Assembly: GCA_963754285.1 (NCBI GenBank)
Contig: CAVWFN010000001.1
Span: forward strand, 29,123-93,122
From: RYN-133 sp963754285
Lineage (GTDB): Bacteria; Actinomycetota; Actinomycetes; Mycobacteriales; Jatrophihabitantaceae
Reading direction: 5' to 3'
Length of the DNA: 64,000 nt
Part shown: in pieces, positions 51,619-60,677 of the stretch
How the letters are laid out: the number at the start of each line of letters is the position of its first letter
Position numbering within the stretch: the stretch's first letter is position 1
Position numbers and translations under genes: made by a program
The notes under the pieces: generated by a model
Told to the model about the DNA's origin: nothing
Database searches by the model: none
What the model saw: the letters and a program-made list of their open reading frames with translations, nothing else

Positions 51619-52296
51619 ATGGCGGCGGACGATCACTTGATCGTCGCCGCCATTGTCGTTGCGGCAGGATCCGGCGCGCGGCTCGGTGCCGGCGTGCCGA
51701 AGGCATTCGTGCCCGTCGGTGGACGGACCTTGCTCGAGCACGCCGTTGAGGGCATCGGTGCGCACCCGCGCGTTGACGTGGTCGTCGTCGCGGTGCCGGC
51801 CGAGCAGGTCGAGCACGCTTCGGAACTCGTCCCCGGTGCGACGGTTGTCGCCGGCGGGGCGACGCGGCAACTGTCGGTGGCGTTGGCACTCGCGGCTGTG
51901 CCGGCCGGCGTTGAATTCGTGCTCGTGCATGATGCCGCGCGAGCATTCGTGCCCGGCGAGGTGATCGACCGGGTGCTGGCCGCGCTCGATGCGGGCGCAG
52001 CCGGGGTCGTGCCGTCGATCGCGGTGCGCGACACGATCCGTACCGTCGACCGCGCCGGTGAGCTCGGCGAGCTGGTCGACCGCACCGGATTGCTCGCCAT
52101 GCAGACCCCGCAGGGCTTTCGCCGTGACGTCCTGGCCAGGGCGCACGGCGCGGCCGTCGGTGACGACGCCACTGACGACGCAGCGTTGGTCGAAGACCTC
52201 GGCGAGCGCGTGATCGCGGTCGCAGGCCACGAACGTGGCTTCAAGGTCACGACGCCGTTCGACCTCACCCTGGCCGAGGCGATGCCGCGTGACTGA
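51619..52296 (+). CDS. ispD: 2-C-methyl-D-erythritol 4-phosphate cytidylyltransferase
   Basis: IspD makes CDP-methylerythritol in the MEP isoprenoid pathway. The CTP-binding motif is AAIVVAAGSGARLGAGVPKAFVPVGG, with VLVHDAARAF and the C-terminal DDAALVEDLGERV. 225 residues. It overlaps ispF by eight bases and follows carD after 36 bases. Confidence 0.95.
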   Translation: MAADDHLIVAAIVVAAGSGARLGAGVPKAFVPVGGRTLLEHAVEGIGAHPRVDVVVVAVPAEQVEHASELVPGATVVAGGATRQLSVALALAAVPAGVEFVLVHDAARAFVPGEVIDRVLAALDAGAAGVVPSIAVRDTIRTVDRAGELGELVDRTGLLAMQTPQGFRRDVLARAHGAAVGDDATDDAALVEDLGERVIAVAGHERGFKVTTPFDLTLAEAMPRD

Positions 52297-52759
52297 GTTG
52301 CGCACGGGCGTCGGTGTCGACGTGCATCCGATCGAGGTCGGCCGCGAGTGCCGGCTGGCCGGGCTGCCCTGGCCCGACATCGACGGGTGCTCGGGCCACT
52401 CGGACGGCGATGTCGCCGCGCACGCGTTGTGCGACGCGCTGCTCTCTGCCGCCGGGCTCGGCGATCTTGGCGCCGTCTTCGGGACGGACGATCCGCGCTG
52501 GGCAGGTGCGTCCGGCGTCCAACTGCTCAACGAGGTGCGCACCCGCGTCGCCGCTTCGGGCTGGACAATCGAGAATGCGGCCGTCCAGGTGATCGCGAAT
52601 GAACCGCGCCTCGGCGCGCGGCGCGACGAGGCGCAGCAGGTGCTCGGCGCAGCGTTGGGCGCGCCCGTGTCGGTCGCCGCGACGACGACCGACGGCCTCG
52701 GCCTGACCGGCCGCGGCGAGGGCCGCGCCGCGATCGCTACGGCGCTCCTCACCCGCTGA
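52289..52759 (+). CDS. ispF: 2-C-methyl-D-erythritol 2,4-cyclodiphosphate synthase
   Basis: IspF releases CMP to form the cyclic diphosphate in the MEP pathway. The zinc ligands are in GVDVHPI (DxH) and GHSDGDV. The GTG at 52289 gives 156 residues and overlaps ispD by eight bases. LGDLGAVFGTDDPRWAGAS and TTTDGLGLTGRGEG are typical. Confidence 0.96.
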   Translation: MTELRTGVGVDVHPIEVGRECRLAGLPWPDIDGCSGHSDGDVAAHALCDALLSAAGLGDLGAVFGTDDPRWAGASGVQLLNEVRTRVAASGWTIENAAVQVIANEPRLGARRDEAQQVLGAALGAPVSVAATTTDGLGLTGRGEGRAAIATALLTR

Positions 52760-52765
52760 CCCACC

Positions 52766-52833
52766 GACAGTGGTCAGTTCCGGCCGCAGTGGTCAGTTAC
52801 ATCTGACCACTGCGGCTCGAACTGACCACTGTC
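52766..52833. repeat. repeat family C, copy 3 (68 bp)
   Basis: Outer arms GACAGTGGTCAGTTC and GAACTGACCACTGTC match perfectly over 15 bp, and inner arms GCAGTGGTCAG and CTGACCACTGC pair as well. It lies between convergent genes and its last bases form the stop codon of the PLP enzyme, so it may double as a two-way terminator. Confidence 0.88.
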
Positions 52834-53938
52834 AGGCGAGGGCCTGGACGAGGTCGTCCCACAGGTCTTCGACGTGTTCGATGCCGACCGAGAATCGCAG
52901 CAGGTTGGGCGGCGTGCCGAACCCGGCGTCGACGTCGTAGCGCGCCCGTCGTTCGATCAGCGACTCGACACCACCAAGACTGGTCGCGTGGCTGATCAGC
53001 TGCACGCGCCGGCAGACCGCGTCCGCGTCCTCGGCGCTGCCGTCGAGTTCGATCCCGATCATCGCGCCGTACCCGTCGAGCACGCGCGTAGCGACCTCGT
53101 GGAACGGGTCCGACGGCAAGCCGGGGAAGCGCACCCGCGCCACCCGCGGATGCGCAGCGAGTCGTTGCGCGAGTTCGAGGGCGTTGGCCTGGGCGCGCTC
53201 CATCCGCAGCGCGAGCGTGCGCAACCCGCGCAGCGCAAGAAACGACTCGAGCGCTCCCGGTATCGCCCCGGTCAGCGTCCGCCGCGACGCGAGTTGCGCG
53301 TGCAATTCCGGCGAACCGGTGACGAGCACGCCCATCAGCAGATCCGAGTGGCCGGCGAGGTACTTGGTCACCGAGTGCATGACGATGTCTGCGCCGACTT
53401 CGAGCGGACGCACGTTCAGCGGAGTCGCGAAGGTCGCGTCGACGGCGACGATCGCGCCCGCTTCGTGTGCCGCCTCGATCAGCCGCGGCAGATCGGGCAC
53501 CGACAGCAACGGATTCGTCATCGCTTCGAGCCACAGCAACCCGGCACCGTCGAGCGCCGCCACAACGGCGTCGGTGTCACCGATGTCGACCGAGCGCACC
53601 GTCATCCGGCCGAGTTGCTGCTCCTCGGCGAAGATCGATACTGCGCCGGAGTACGCGGCATGCGGCACGACCGCGACCGTGCCGGTCGGTTGACCTTCGG
53701 CAACCGCAGCGATCGCGGCCATGCCGCTCGCGAACACCAGCGCGGAGCCACCGTCGAGTTCGCCGAGCGCCGACTCAAGAGCGGCACGAGTCTCGGTCGG
53801 GTGCTCACGCGAATAGTGGTTGTCGGACGGGTCGTTGCGATACGGCGCGGCAAGCACGATGGGCGCGTTCAACGGCGCGCCCGGTGCGCTCGGACGTCCC
53901 GCGGAGACTACGAGCGATTCGACACGCAACTCATTCAC
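52832..53938 (-). CDS. Cys/Met-metabolism PLP-dependent enzyme (cystathionine synthase/lyase family)
   Basis: A 368-residue trans-sulfuration-type enzyme. The PLP Lys lies in HSVTKYLAGHSD; VDATFATPLNVRPLEVGADI and HATSLGGVESLIERR are family signatures. Whether it is a cystathionine gamma-synthase, gamma-lyase or methionine gamma-lyase cannot be read from sequence. The GTG overlaps the upstream cupin gene by eight bases. Confidence 0.88.
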   Translation of the reverse strand: MNELRVESLVVSAGRPSAPGAPLNAPIVLAAPYRNDPSDNHYSREHPTETRAALESALGELDGGSALVFASGMAAIAAVAEGQPTGTVAVVPHAAYSGAVSIFAEEQQLGRMTVRSVDIGDTDAVVAALDGAGLLWLEAMTNPLLSVPDLPRLIEAAHEAGAIVAVDATFATPLNVRPLEVGADIVMHSVTKYLAGHSDLLMGVLVTGSPELHAQLASRRTLTGAIPGALESFLALRGLRTLALRMERAQANALELAQRLAAHPRVARVRFPGLPSDPFHEVATRVLDGYGAMIGIELDGSAEDADAVCRRVQLISHATSLGGVESLIERRARYDVDAGFGTPPNLLRFSVGIEHVEDLWDDLVQALA

Positions 53939-54362
53939 CTCGCAGCGACGGCAGGTTGACGACGATCGCCTCTTGGGTGCTGCGGGCGAGTACGACGACC
54001 GCGGGCTCGTCCGGGCTGTTGTTCTCTTCGCGGTGCGGCGTGAACGGCGGGACGAACACGTAGTCGCCGGGCTCGGGTCGCAGCCGCGTCTCGGCACCGG
54101 TCTGGTCGTCGAGGAACACGAACTCGGGATGCCCGCTCACGACGTAGATCGCGGTTTCTGCTTCGCCGTGGTGGTGATCGCCTGAGCGCTGCGACGGGCC
54201 GACGTGTGTCTCGCCCATCCAGAGCTTCTCGGACCCGACTCGATGCGCGCTCACCGCAGACCGTCGGTCCATGCCGGGAGTCTGCGCCGTGTCGCGGTCG
54301 AGGTCGTCGGACGCGATGTGCCTGAGGTTGGGATGAAACCCGTCGCTCGTCATACCGGTCAT
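53931..54362 (-). CDS. small cupin-domain protein
   Basis: A 143-residue single-domain cupin: motif 1 GDHHHGEAETAIYVVSGHPEFVF and motif 2 PGDYVFVPPFTPHREEN supply His and Glu metal ligands. Overlap with the PLP enzyme gene suggests linked function, perhaps in amino-acid or sulfur metabolism; the substrate is unknown. Confidence 0.85.
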   Translation of the reverse strand: MTGMTSDGFHPNLRHIASDDLDRDTAQTPGMDRRSAVSAHRVGSEKLWMGETHVGPSQRSGDHHHGEAETAIYVVSGHPEFVFLDDQTGAETRLRPEPGDYVFVPPFTPHREENNSPDEPAVVVLARSTQEAIVVNLPSLRGE

Positions 54363-54390
54363 CCTGCCGTGATCAGGAAGGATCGATCAC

Positions 54391-55021
54391 GTGCCAAACG
54401 TGGTTGAGCGGCGGTGGGTGCTCCCGGCCGCGCTGGCGCTCGTCCTCGTGGCGCTCGCATTGCTCGCGGCGATCGATCACGGCGCCGCGGCGCTGCACGT
54501 CGACCGTCCGATCACTGATTGGGCCGTGGCGCACCGCACTCCCGCCTGGACGGGCTTCTTCCGGGCCATCACGAACCTCGGCAACCCAGGGATCGCTTTC
54601 ATGGGCGGCCTCGCGCTCACGGTGTTCGCAGCCTTTCGGTCACTCTGGACTGCCGTGCTGATCCTGCTGGTCACGCTCGCGCGACCTCTCGCGTCCACGA
54701 TCGTGAAAGATCTGGTCGACCGCAGCCGACCGCCGGTGCACGCCCTGGTCGTGGCGGGTGGGACCTCGTTCCCCAGCGGGCACGTGCTCGCGGCAACCGC
54801 GTTCTGGGGCGCGATCCCCGCGGTGCTCTTGGTGTGGTCGGCGGCGCGCGGGTTTGTCGTGTCGGCAACGGCGTTCGCCGTCGCTGCGGTGCTCGTCGTC
54901 GCCGATAAGCCGCATCTATCTCGGCGTGCATTGGTTCACCGACGTGCTCGGGGGCGCCGCCCTCGGCGCGCTGCTGCTCGCGCCGGTCTATCGACTGCGG
55001 TCGCTCCCTAGACTGACCTAG
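54391..55021 (+). pseudogene. PAP2-family membrane phosphatase, reading frame shifted once
   Basis: The PAP2 motifs are KDLVDRSRPP and SFPSGHVLAATAFWG in the first frame; the third motif, SRIYLGVHWFTDVLGG, lies in the next frame after about 54900. One extra base near that point explains the shift. Six membrane helices are expected. GTG 54391 has AGGAAGGA ahead. The family dephosphorylates lipid phosphates such as undecaprenyl pyrophosphate. The last codon overlaps the cysS start. Confidence 0.8.
55009..55014 (+). promoter_or_regulatory. -10 box, leaderless cysS start
   Basis: TAGACT is followed by exactly six bases and the GTG at 55021. Confidence 0.55.
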
Positions 55022-56418
55022 TGCTGCAGATCTACGACACCGCGACCAGGTCGGTGCGGCCTTTCGAGCCGCTCGTGCCCGGCAAGGCGTCCATCTACCT
55101 GTGCGGTCTCACCGTGCAGGGACCGCCGCACATCGGCCACACCCGTAACTGGGTCACGACCGACATCCTGCGCCGCTGGCTGACGCACAGCGGCTACGAG
55201 GTCACCTACGTGCGCAATGTGACCGACATCGACGACAAGATCCTGATCAAGTCGGCCGAGTCCGGCGACAACTGGTGGGCGCTCGCGTTCCGCTTCGAGA
55301 AGGCGATCGGTGCGGCCGAGGCGGCGCTCGGCTGCCTGCCGCCGACCTACGAGCCGCGTGCGACCGGCCACATCACCGAGATGCTCGACCTGATCCAGCG
55401 GCTCATGGCGCGCGATCTTGCCTACGCCGCTGACGGGGACGTCTTCTTCGACGTCGCCGGTCTGCCCTCGTACGGTTCGCTGTCCGGTCAGCGCGTCGAC
55501 GAGATGCAACCCGCCGGCGACAGCGCCGGTGACACGCGCAAACGAGACCCGCGCGACTTCGCGCTGTGGAAGGGACACAAGCCGGACGAGCCCGAGACCG
55601 CGTCATGGCCCTCGCCGTGGGGACCGGGCCGGCCGGGGTGGCATCTCGAATGCTCGGCGATGGCGACCAAGTACCTCGGCGCGAGCTTCGACATCCACGG
55701 CGGCGGGCTCGACCTGGTGTTTCCGCATCACGAGAACGAACTCGCGCAATCCCGCGGCGCCGGTGACGGATTCGCGCAGTACTGGATGCACAACGGGCTG
55801 CTGACGATGGCCGGCGAGAAGATGTCGAAGTCACTCGGCAACACCTTGCAGGTCACCGAGATGATCAAGCATGTCCGGCCGGCGGAGCTGCGTTATTACC
55901 TGGGCTCGGCGCACTACCGATCGGTGATGGAGTACTCACCGGACGCGTTGGGCGAGGCAGGCGCGGCGTATCGCCGGATCGAGAACTTCGTCGAGCGCGC
56001 GTCACGGGTCGTGAGCGCCGACGGCGGCGGTGTCGTGTGCGCCGAGTTCGCGGACGCGCTCGACAACGACCTCAGCGTCCCCGGCGCTCTCGCCGCCATC
56101 CACAACGTCGTTCGTGAGGGCAATGCCGCACTGGCCGAGGCCCGTCACGATGCGGTGCGCGGCGCTCTGTCCTCGGTACTGGTGATGACGAGCCTGCTCG
56201 GCATCAACCCGATCGAGTGGGCGCAGGAGTCGTCCTCGGATCTGACGGGTGTTGTCGACGCGTTGGTGCGGGTGGCACTCGACCAACGCACTGCTGCCCG
56301 CGCCCGCAAGGACTATGCGGCAGCCGACGCGATCCGTGACGAACTGTCCGGCGCGGGCATCGTCGTCGAAGACACCGCTGACGGTCCGCACTGGACCCTG
56401 AAGACCGACGACGTTTAG
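55021..56418 (+). CDS. cysS: cysteine-tRNA ligase
   Basis: CysS charges tRNA-Cys. The HIGH motif is at residues 37-40 (PPHIGHTRN), KMSKS at about 270 (GEKMSKSLGN), and zinc ligands include Cys28 (YLCGLTVQG), CSA in WHLECSAMA and HHENE. Length 465 is normal. The GTG start follows TAGACT by six bases. cysS before rlmB is the standard order. Confidence 0.96.
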   Translation: MLQIYDTATRSVRPFEPLVPGKASIYLCGLTVQGPPHIGHTRNWVTTDILRRWLTHSGYEVTYVRNVTDIDDKILIKSAESGDNWWALAFRFEKAIGAAEAALGCLPPTYEPRATGHITEMLDLIQRLMARDLAYAADGDVFFDVAGLPSYGSLSGQRVDEMQPAGDSAGDTRKRDPRDFALWKGHKPDEPETASWPSPWGPGRPGWHLECSAMATKYLGASFDIHGGGLDLVFPHHENELAQSRGAGDGFAQYWMHNGLLTMAGEKMSKSLGNTLQVTEMIKHVRPAELRYYLGSAHYRSVMEYSPDALGEAGAAYRRIENFVERASRVVSADGGGVVCAEFADALDNDLSVPGALAAIHNVVREGNAALAEARHDAVRGALSSVLVMTSLLGINPIEWAQESSSDLTGVVDALVRVALDQRTAARARKDYAAADAIRDELSGAGIVVEDTADGPHWTLKTDDV

Positions 56419-56429
56419 AGGCGTGACTC

Positions 56430-57374
56430 ATGGCAGGTAATTCGCACCGGCAAGGCGCCGTCCGCAAGTCGAAAAAGGGCGCCCAGGTCGGCTCCGGCGG
56501 CCAGGCCCGGCGTGCCCTCAAGGGCAAGGGCCCGACCCCGAAGGCGGTCGATCGCAAGGGTCACCCCGCGGCACGGAAGGCGGCCGCGGCGGCGCGGCGC
56601 TCCGAGAAGCGTCCGGCGCGCGGCGAGAGCGGTCCGGAGCTGCTCGTCGGACGAAACCCCGTCGTCGAAGCGCTCCGTGCCAAGGTGCCGGCGAAGGCGC
56701 TGTACGTCGCGGTCGGTGTCGAGTCGGACGAGCGCGTCACCGAGGCGATCCGCATCGCCGGCAACCGTGGGCTCTCGTTGCTCGAGGTGACGCGCGCCGA
56801 ACTCGACCGTCGCACGGGCGGCCTGCTGCACCAGGGGATTGCGCTGCAGGTGCCGCCGTACCAATATCGCGAGCTTGCCGAACTGCTCGAGATCGCTGCC
56901 GAAGCGACGACGGCGCCGTTGCTCCTCGCACTCGACGGCGTCACCGATCCGCGCAACCTCGGTGCGGTGATCCGCTCGGCCGCCGCGTTCGGCGCGCACG
57001 GTCTGATCGTTCCCGAACGCCGGTCGGCGGGCGTCACCGCCGCAGCGTGGCGAACGTCAGCCGGCACAGCAGCACGCGTCCCGGTCGCGCAGGTCACCAA
57101 CCTCGTGCGGTCGCTCAAGGAGTGCCAGCAGGCCGGCATGTTCGTCATCGGTCTCGATGCCGACGGCGACGTGTCGCTCGACGATCTCGAGGCGGCCACC
57201 GATCCGATCGTGGTCGTGCTCGGCTCGGAAGGACGCGGTTTGTCGCGGCTGGTCGGCGAGACCTGCGACCTCACCGTGTCCATTCCGATGAGCGATGCCG
57301 CCGAGTCGCTCAACGCGTCCGTCGCCGCGTCCGTCACCCTCGCTGAGATCGCCCGCCGCCGACGCGGGCATTGA
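56430..57374 (+). CDS. rlmB: 23S rRNA (guanosine-2'-O-)-methyltransferase RlmB
   Basis: A SPOUT/TrmH methyltransferase that modifies 23S rRNA. A basic N-terminal tail (about residues 1-68) precedes the substrate-binding domain and the knotted catalytic domain with LDGVTDPRNLGAVIRSAAAFG, VVLGSEGRGLSRLV and IPMSDAAESLNASVAASV. 314 residues, normal for actinobacteria, where the basic tail is longer than in E. coli. Confidence 0.93.
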   Translation: MAGNSHRQGAVRKSKKGAQVGSGGQARRALKGKGPTPKAVDRKGHPAARKAAAAARRSEKRPARGESGPELLVGRNPVVEALRAKVPAKALYVAVGVESDERVTEAIRIAGNRGLSLLEVTRAELDRRTGGLLHQGIALQVPPYQYRELAELLEIAAEATTAPLLLALDGVTDPRNLGAVIRSAAAFGAHGLIVPERRSAGVTAAAWRTSAGTAARVPVAQVTNLVRSLKECQQAGMFVIGLDADGDVSLDDLEAATDPIVVVLGSEGRGLSRLVGETCDLTVSIPMSDAAESLNASVAASVTLAEIARRRRGH

Positions 57375-57423
57375 GCGCCGCCGGGCCTTGCCCGGACCGT
57401 GGCTGCGCAGCATCATCGCCGCT

Positions 57424-57897
57424 ATGGCGAAACCTCTCGTGGGCCGGCACCTGGCCGAGATCGACGGCGACTTCGTGGTCTTCTTGATCGGTGCGAGGTT
57501 CGACCTGCGCCATCCCGTTCGCACCTTCAACGATCTCGGCGGGCGCCGCGGCATGGCGCACATGCTGAAGTACCTCACCGAGCATCCCGAGAAGGGCCTG
57601 CTCGGGTACGAGATGGGGCTGCCGACGATCGTGCAGTACTGGCGCTCCTACGACCACCTCGAGGCGTTCGCGAACGACAAGGACGATCCGCACACGGCCG
57701 CGTGGCGCAATTACTGGAAGCGCGTCGGCAAGGACGGCCGCAGCGGCATCTGGCACGAGACCTATCTCGTCCGCGCAGGCGAGTACGAGGCGGTGTACGC
57801 CAACATGCCGCCGTTCGGCCTCGGCAAGGCGAGCACCCTTCGTCCGATCACCGGGGCGAGCACCTCGCGAGGACGCATCAAACGCGCCGCCGTATGA
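57424..57897 (+). CDS. DUF4188 family protein
   Basis: A 157-residue protein with the DUF4188 pattern FVVFLIGARFDLRHPV, GLLGYEMGLPTIVQYWRSYDHLEAFAND and IWHETYLVRAGEYEAVYANMPPFGLGKA. It resembles stand-alone monooxygenase-like (dimeric alpha/beta barrel) proteins; no function is established. ATG 57424 is chosen because homology begins directly after it. Confidence 0.88.
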   Translation: MAKPLVGRHLAEIDGDFVVFLIGARFDLRHPVRTFNDLGGRRGMAHMLKYLTEHPEKGLLGYEMGLPTIVQYWRSYDHLEAFANDKDDPHTAAWRNYWKRVGKDGRSGIWHETYLVRAGEYEAVYANMPPFGLGKASTLRPITGASTSRGRIKRAAV

Positions 57898-57930
57898 CGA
57901 AGGGCCGCACCCGACGGGTGCGGCCCTTCG
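57898..57930. terminator. bidirectional hairpin between convergent genes
   Basis: A perfect 15-bp stem (CGAAGGGCCGCACCC and GGGTGCGGCCCTTCG) with a three-base loop GAC lies directly after the DUF4188 stop and before the ABC ATPase stop. It can end transcription from both sides. Confidence 0.88.
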
Positions 57931-57943
57931 ACGTAACGATGGA

Positions 57944-59062
<1,119 letters not shown>

Positions 59063-59245
59063 GAAAGGCACTCCCTCGTCGGTGTGTTCGCGCCGCACCG
59101 GTTGCGGGTGGAGCCGGGTTCGCGTCGGGTAATGCGAAGCGGACACCTCACGGATTTCCGGTCTGCGGAGTGTTTGCCCGCCCCACCAACGTCCAAGCGG
59201 CCCCCGCAGGCCGGCATAGCGGCCTGACAGTGACATTCGACACGG

Positions 59246-59259
59246 TGAAAGCGTTTGCG
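59246..59259. promoter_or_regulatory. LacI-family operator upstream of ugpC
   Basis: TGAAAGCGTTTGCG fits the LacI/GalR consensus GNAANCGNTTNC exactly at the fixed positions. It lies 185 bp before the ugpC start in an otherwise empty 280-bp gap (59063-59341) that also holds the end of plsC. Control of a sugar ATPase by a LacI repressor is common. Confidence 0.6.
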
Positions 59260-59341
59260 TCAACCATGGGTCGACGACGTGACGGGCACGTGAAGCGGCG
59301 CAAGACCTGACCGGTGGCCGTCGACGGCACCGGTTCGGGCG

Positions 59342-60091
59342 TCAGCTGGCTCGGCGGTGCCGCCACTTGTCGATGAACTTGTGCTCACTCTTGAAGAACG
59401 AGCTGGGCGCCGGTTCGCCACGAACGGATTCGACCTCGACCCGTACCGCGTGCATGACAACTTCGGTGATCTCACGCAACGTCTCGGCCGAGGGCTCCTT
59501 GCCGCGGTAGCGCGACAGGTCGAGCGGTTGACCCACCGAGGCACTCGCCGGGCGTCGGCCGAGCTTGCGCCACCACGGCAACGTGGTGCGGCGCTGCGCG
59601 CCCCACTGACCGACGGGGACGACCGGGATGTCGGGACACAGCAGCACGAGCCGCGCGATACCGGTCTTGCCCTCCATCGGCCATTGATCAGGATCCTTGG
59701 TGATCGTGCCCTCGGGATAGAACACCACTGCCTCGCCCTGTTCGACCGCGGTCACTGCGTCACGCAACGACTGGGACGCGTCGCTCGTGCCGCGATACAC
59801 CGGAATCTGCTTGGCGCCACGCATGACCTGCGCGAGCCCGACCGTGTGGAATGCGCCGGACTTCACGAGAAAGCGGGGGATGCGTCCGGACTGCCAGACG
59901 AGGCGCGCCATCAAGACGGTGTCGATCATCGAGATGTGATTGATCGCGATGATCACGCCGCCCGCGGACGGTGGTGGCATGCGGTCGAGGTGGCGCCAGC
60001 GGATGCGGAAAAGCAGACCGTCGAGTGGATACAGGATCGCTACGCATGCCCTGATCCAGAACCCGGCTTTAGGCTTGTGCAGCCTGCTCAT
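59342..60091 (-). CDS. plsC: lysophospholipid acyltransferase (1-acylglycerol-3-phosphate type)
   Basis: A membrane-bound acyltransferase of 249 residues with the four family blocks: NHISMID (HX4D) near residue 51, PVYRGTSD, VVFYPEGTITKD and VPVGQWG. It makes phosphatidate from lysophosphatidate or acylates a related lipid. An N-terminal helix anchors it. The Arg- and Lys-rich tail is ordinary. Confidence 0.9.
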   Translation of the reverse strand: MSRLHKPKAGFWIRACVAILYPLDGLLFRIRWRHLDRMPPPSAGGVIIAINHISMIDTVLMARLVWQSGRIPRFLVKSGAFHTVGLAQVMRGAKQIPVYRGTSDASQSLRDAVTAVEQGEAVVFYPEGTITKDPDQWPMEGKTGIARLVLLCPDIPVVPVGQWGAQRRTTLPWWRKLGRRPASASVGQPLDLSRYRGKEPSAETLREITEVVMHAVRVEVESVRGEPAPSSFFKSEHKFIDKWRHRRAS

Positions 60092-60195
60092 GCAAGATCC
60101 TCTCGGTGGTTACGGGTCCGTAGGTAGTGTGCCCTTTTTTCGTCGGCAGCCCGCAGTTGGGTTCCCGTACCCTCGGATGCGCATCTCAACTGCGC

Positions 60196-60272
60196 GCCGC
60201 CTTAGCTCAGTTGGCCAGAGCAATCGCCTTGTAAGCGATAGGTCGTCGGTTCGAACCCGACAGGCGGCTCCA
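60196..60272 (+). tRNA. tRNA-Thr (anticodon TGT)
   Basis: The cloverleaf is complete: acceptor GCCGCCT with AGGCGGC, D-loop AGCTCAGTTGG, anticodon stem ATCGC/GCGAT around loop CTTGTAA, T-arm GGTTCGAACCC, and an encoded CCA. Anticodon TGT reads ACA (Thr). Its 3' end is the usual attachment point for the integrase found just downstream. Confidence 0.97.
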
Positions 60273-60386
60273 GAATCCGGGGGCTGCAGCACCCAGCCGA
60301 TCACTCCATCCGTCAGTGGGGGCCACAGTGGGGGCCACCGGGTCGCGCACGCGGACGAAGATCCCCGCCGTCGCGGCCTTCCCGGT

Positions 60387-60677
60387 ATGGACACCAACGC
60401 AACCCCGGCGACCGACCGAATCGCCCAGCTCGCCGAGCTGATCGCGCAACTGGCGCTGGCACTGTCCGAGGAGTCCGCAGCTGCGCCGGCGCCCGAGCCG
60501 GTCGTCCTCCTCGACATCACCGAGGCAGCCCGGCTGCTGGGCATCTCGCGCGCGAAGCTCTACGACGGCCCGATCAAACGCGGCGAGCTGCTCACCGTGC
60601 TCATCGACTCGCGCCGCTTCGTTCCCCGCACGGCCCTCGACACCTACGTCGCCGCGCTGATCGACCGGGCGTCGTGA
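60387..60677 (+). CDS. excisionase-like MerR/Xis helix-turn-helix protein
   Basis: A 96-residue protein with a variable N-terminus (IAQLAELIAQLALALSEE) and a C-terminal winged-helix motif LLDITEAARLLGISRAKLYDGPIKRGELLTVLIDSRRFVPRTALDTYV, as in excisionases and DNA-binding partners of tyrosine integrases. It overlaps the integrase gene (GTGA). It probably directs excision of the element integrated at tRNA-Thr. Confidence 0.85.
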   Translation: MDTNATPATDRIAQLAELIAQLALALSEESAAAPAPEPVVLLDITEAARLLGISRAKLYDGPIKRGELLTVLIDSRRFVPRTALDTYVAALIDRAS

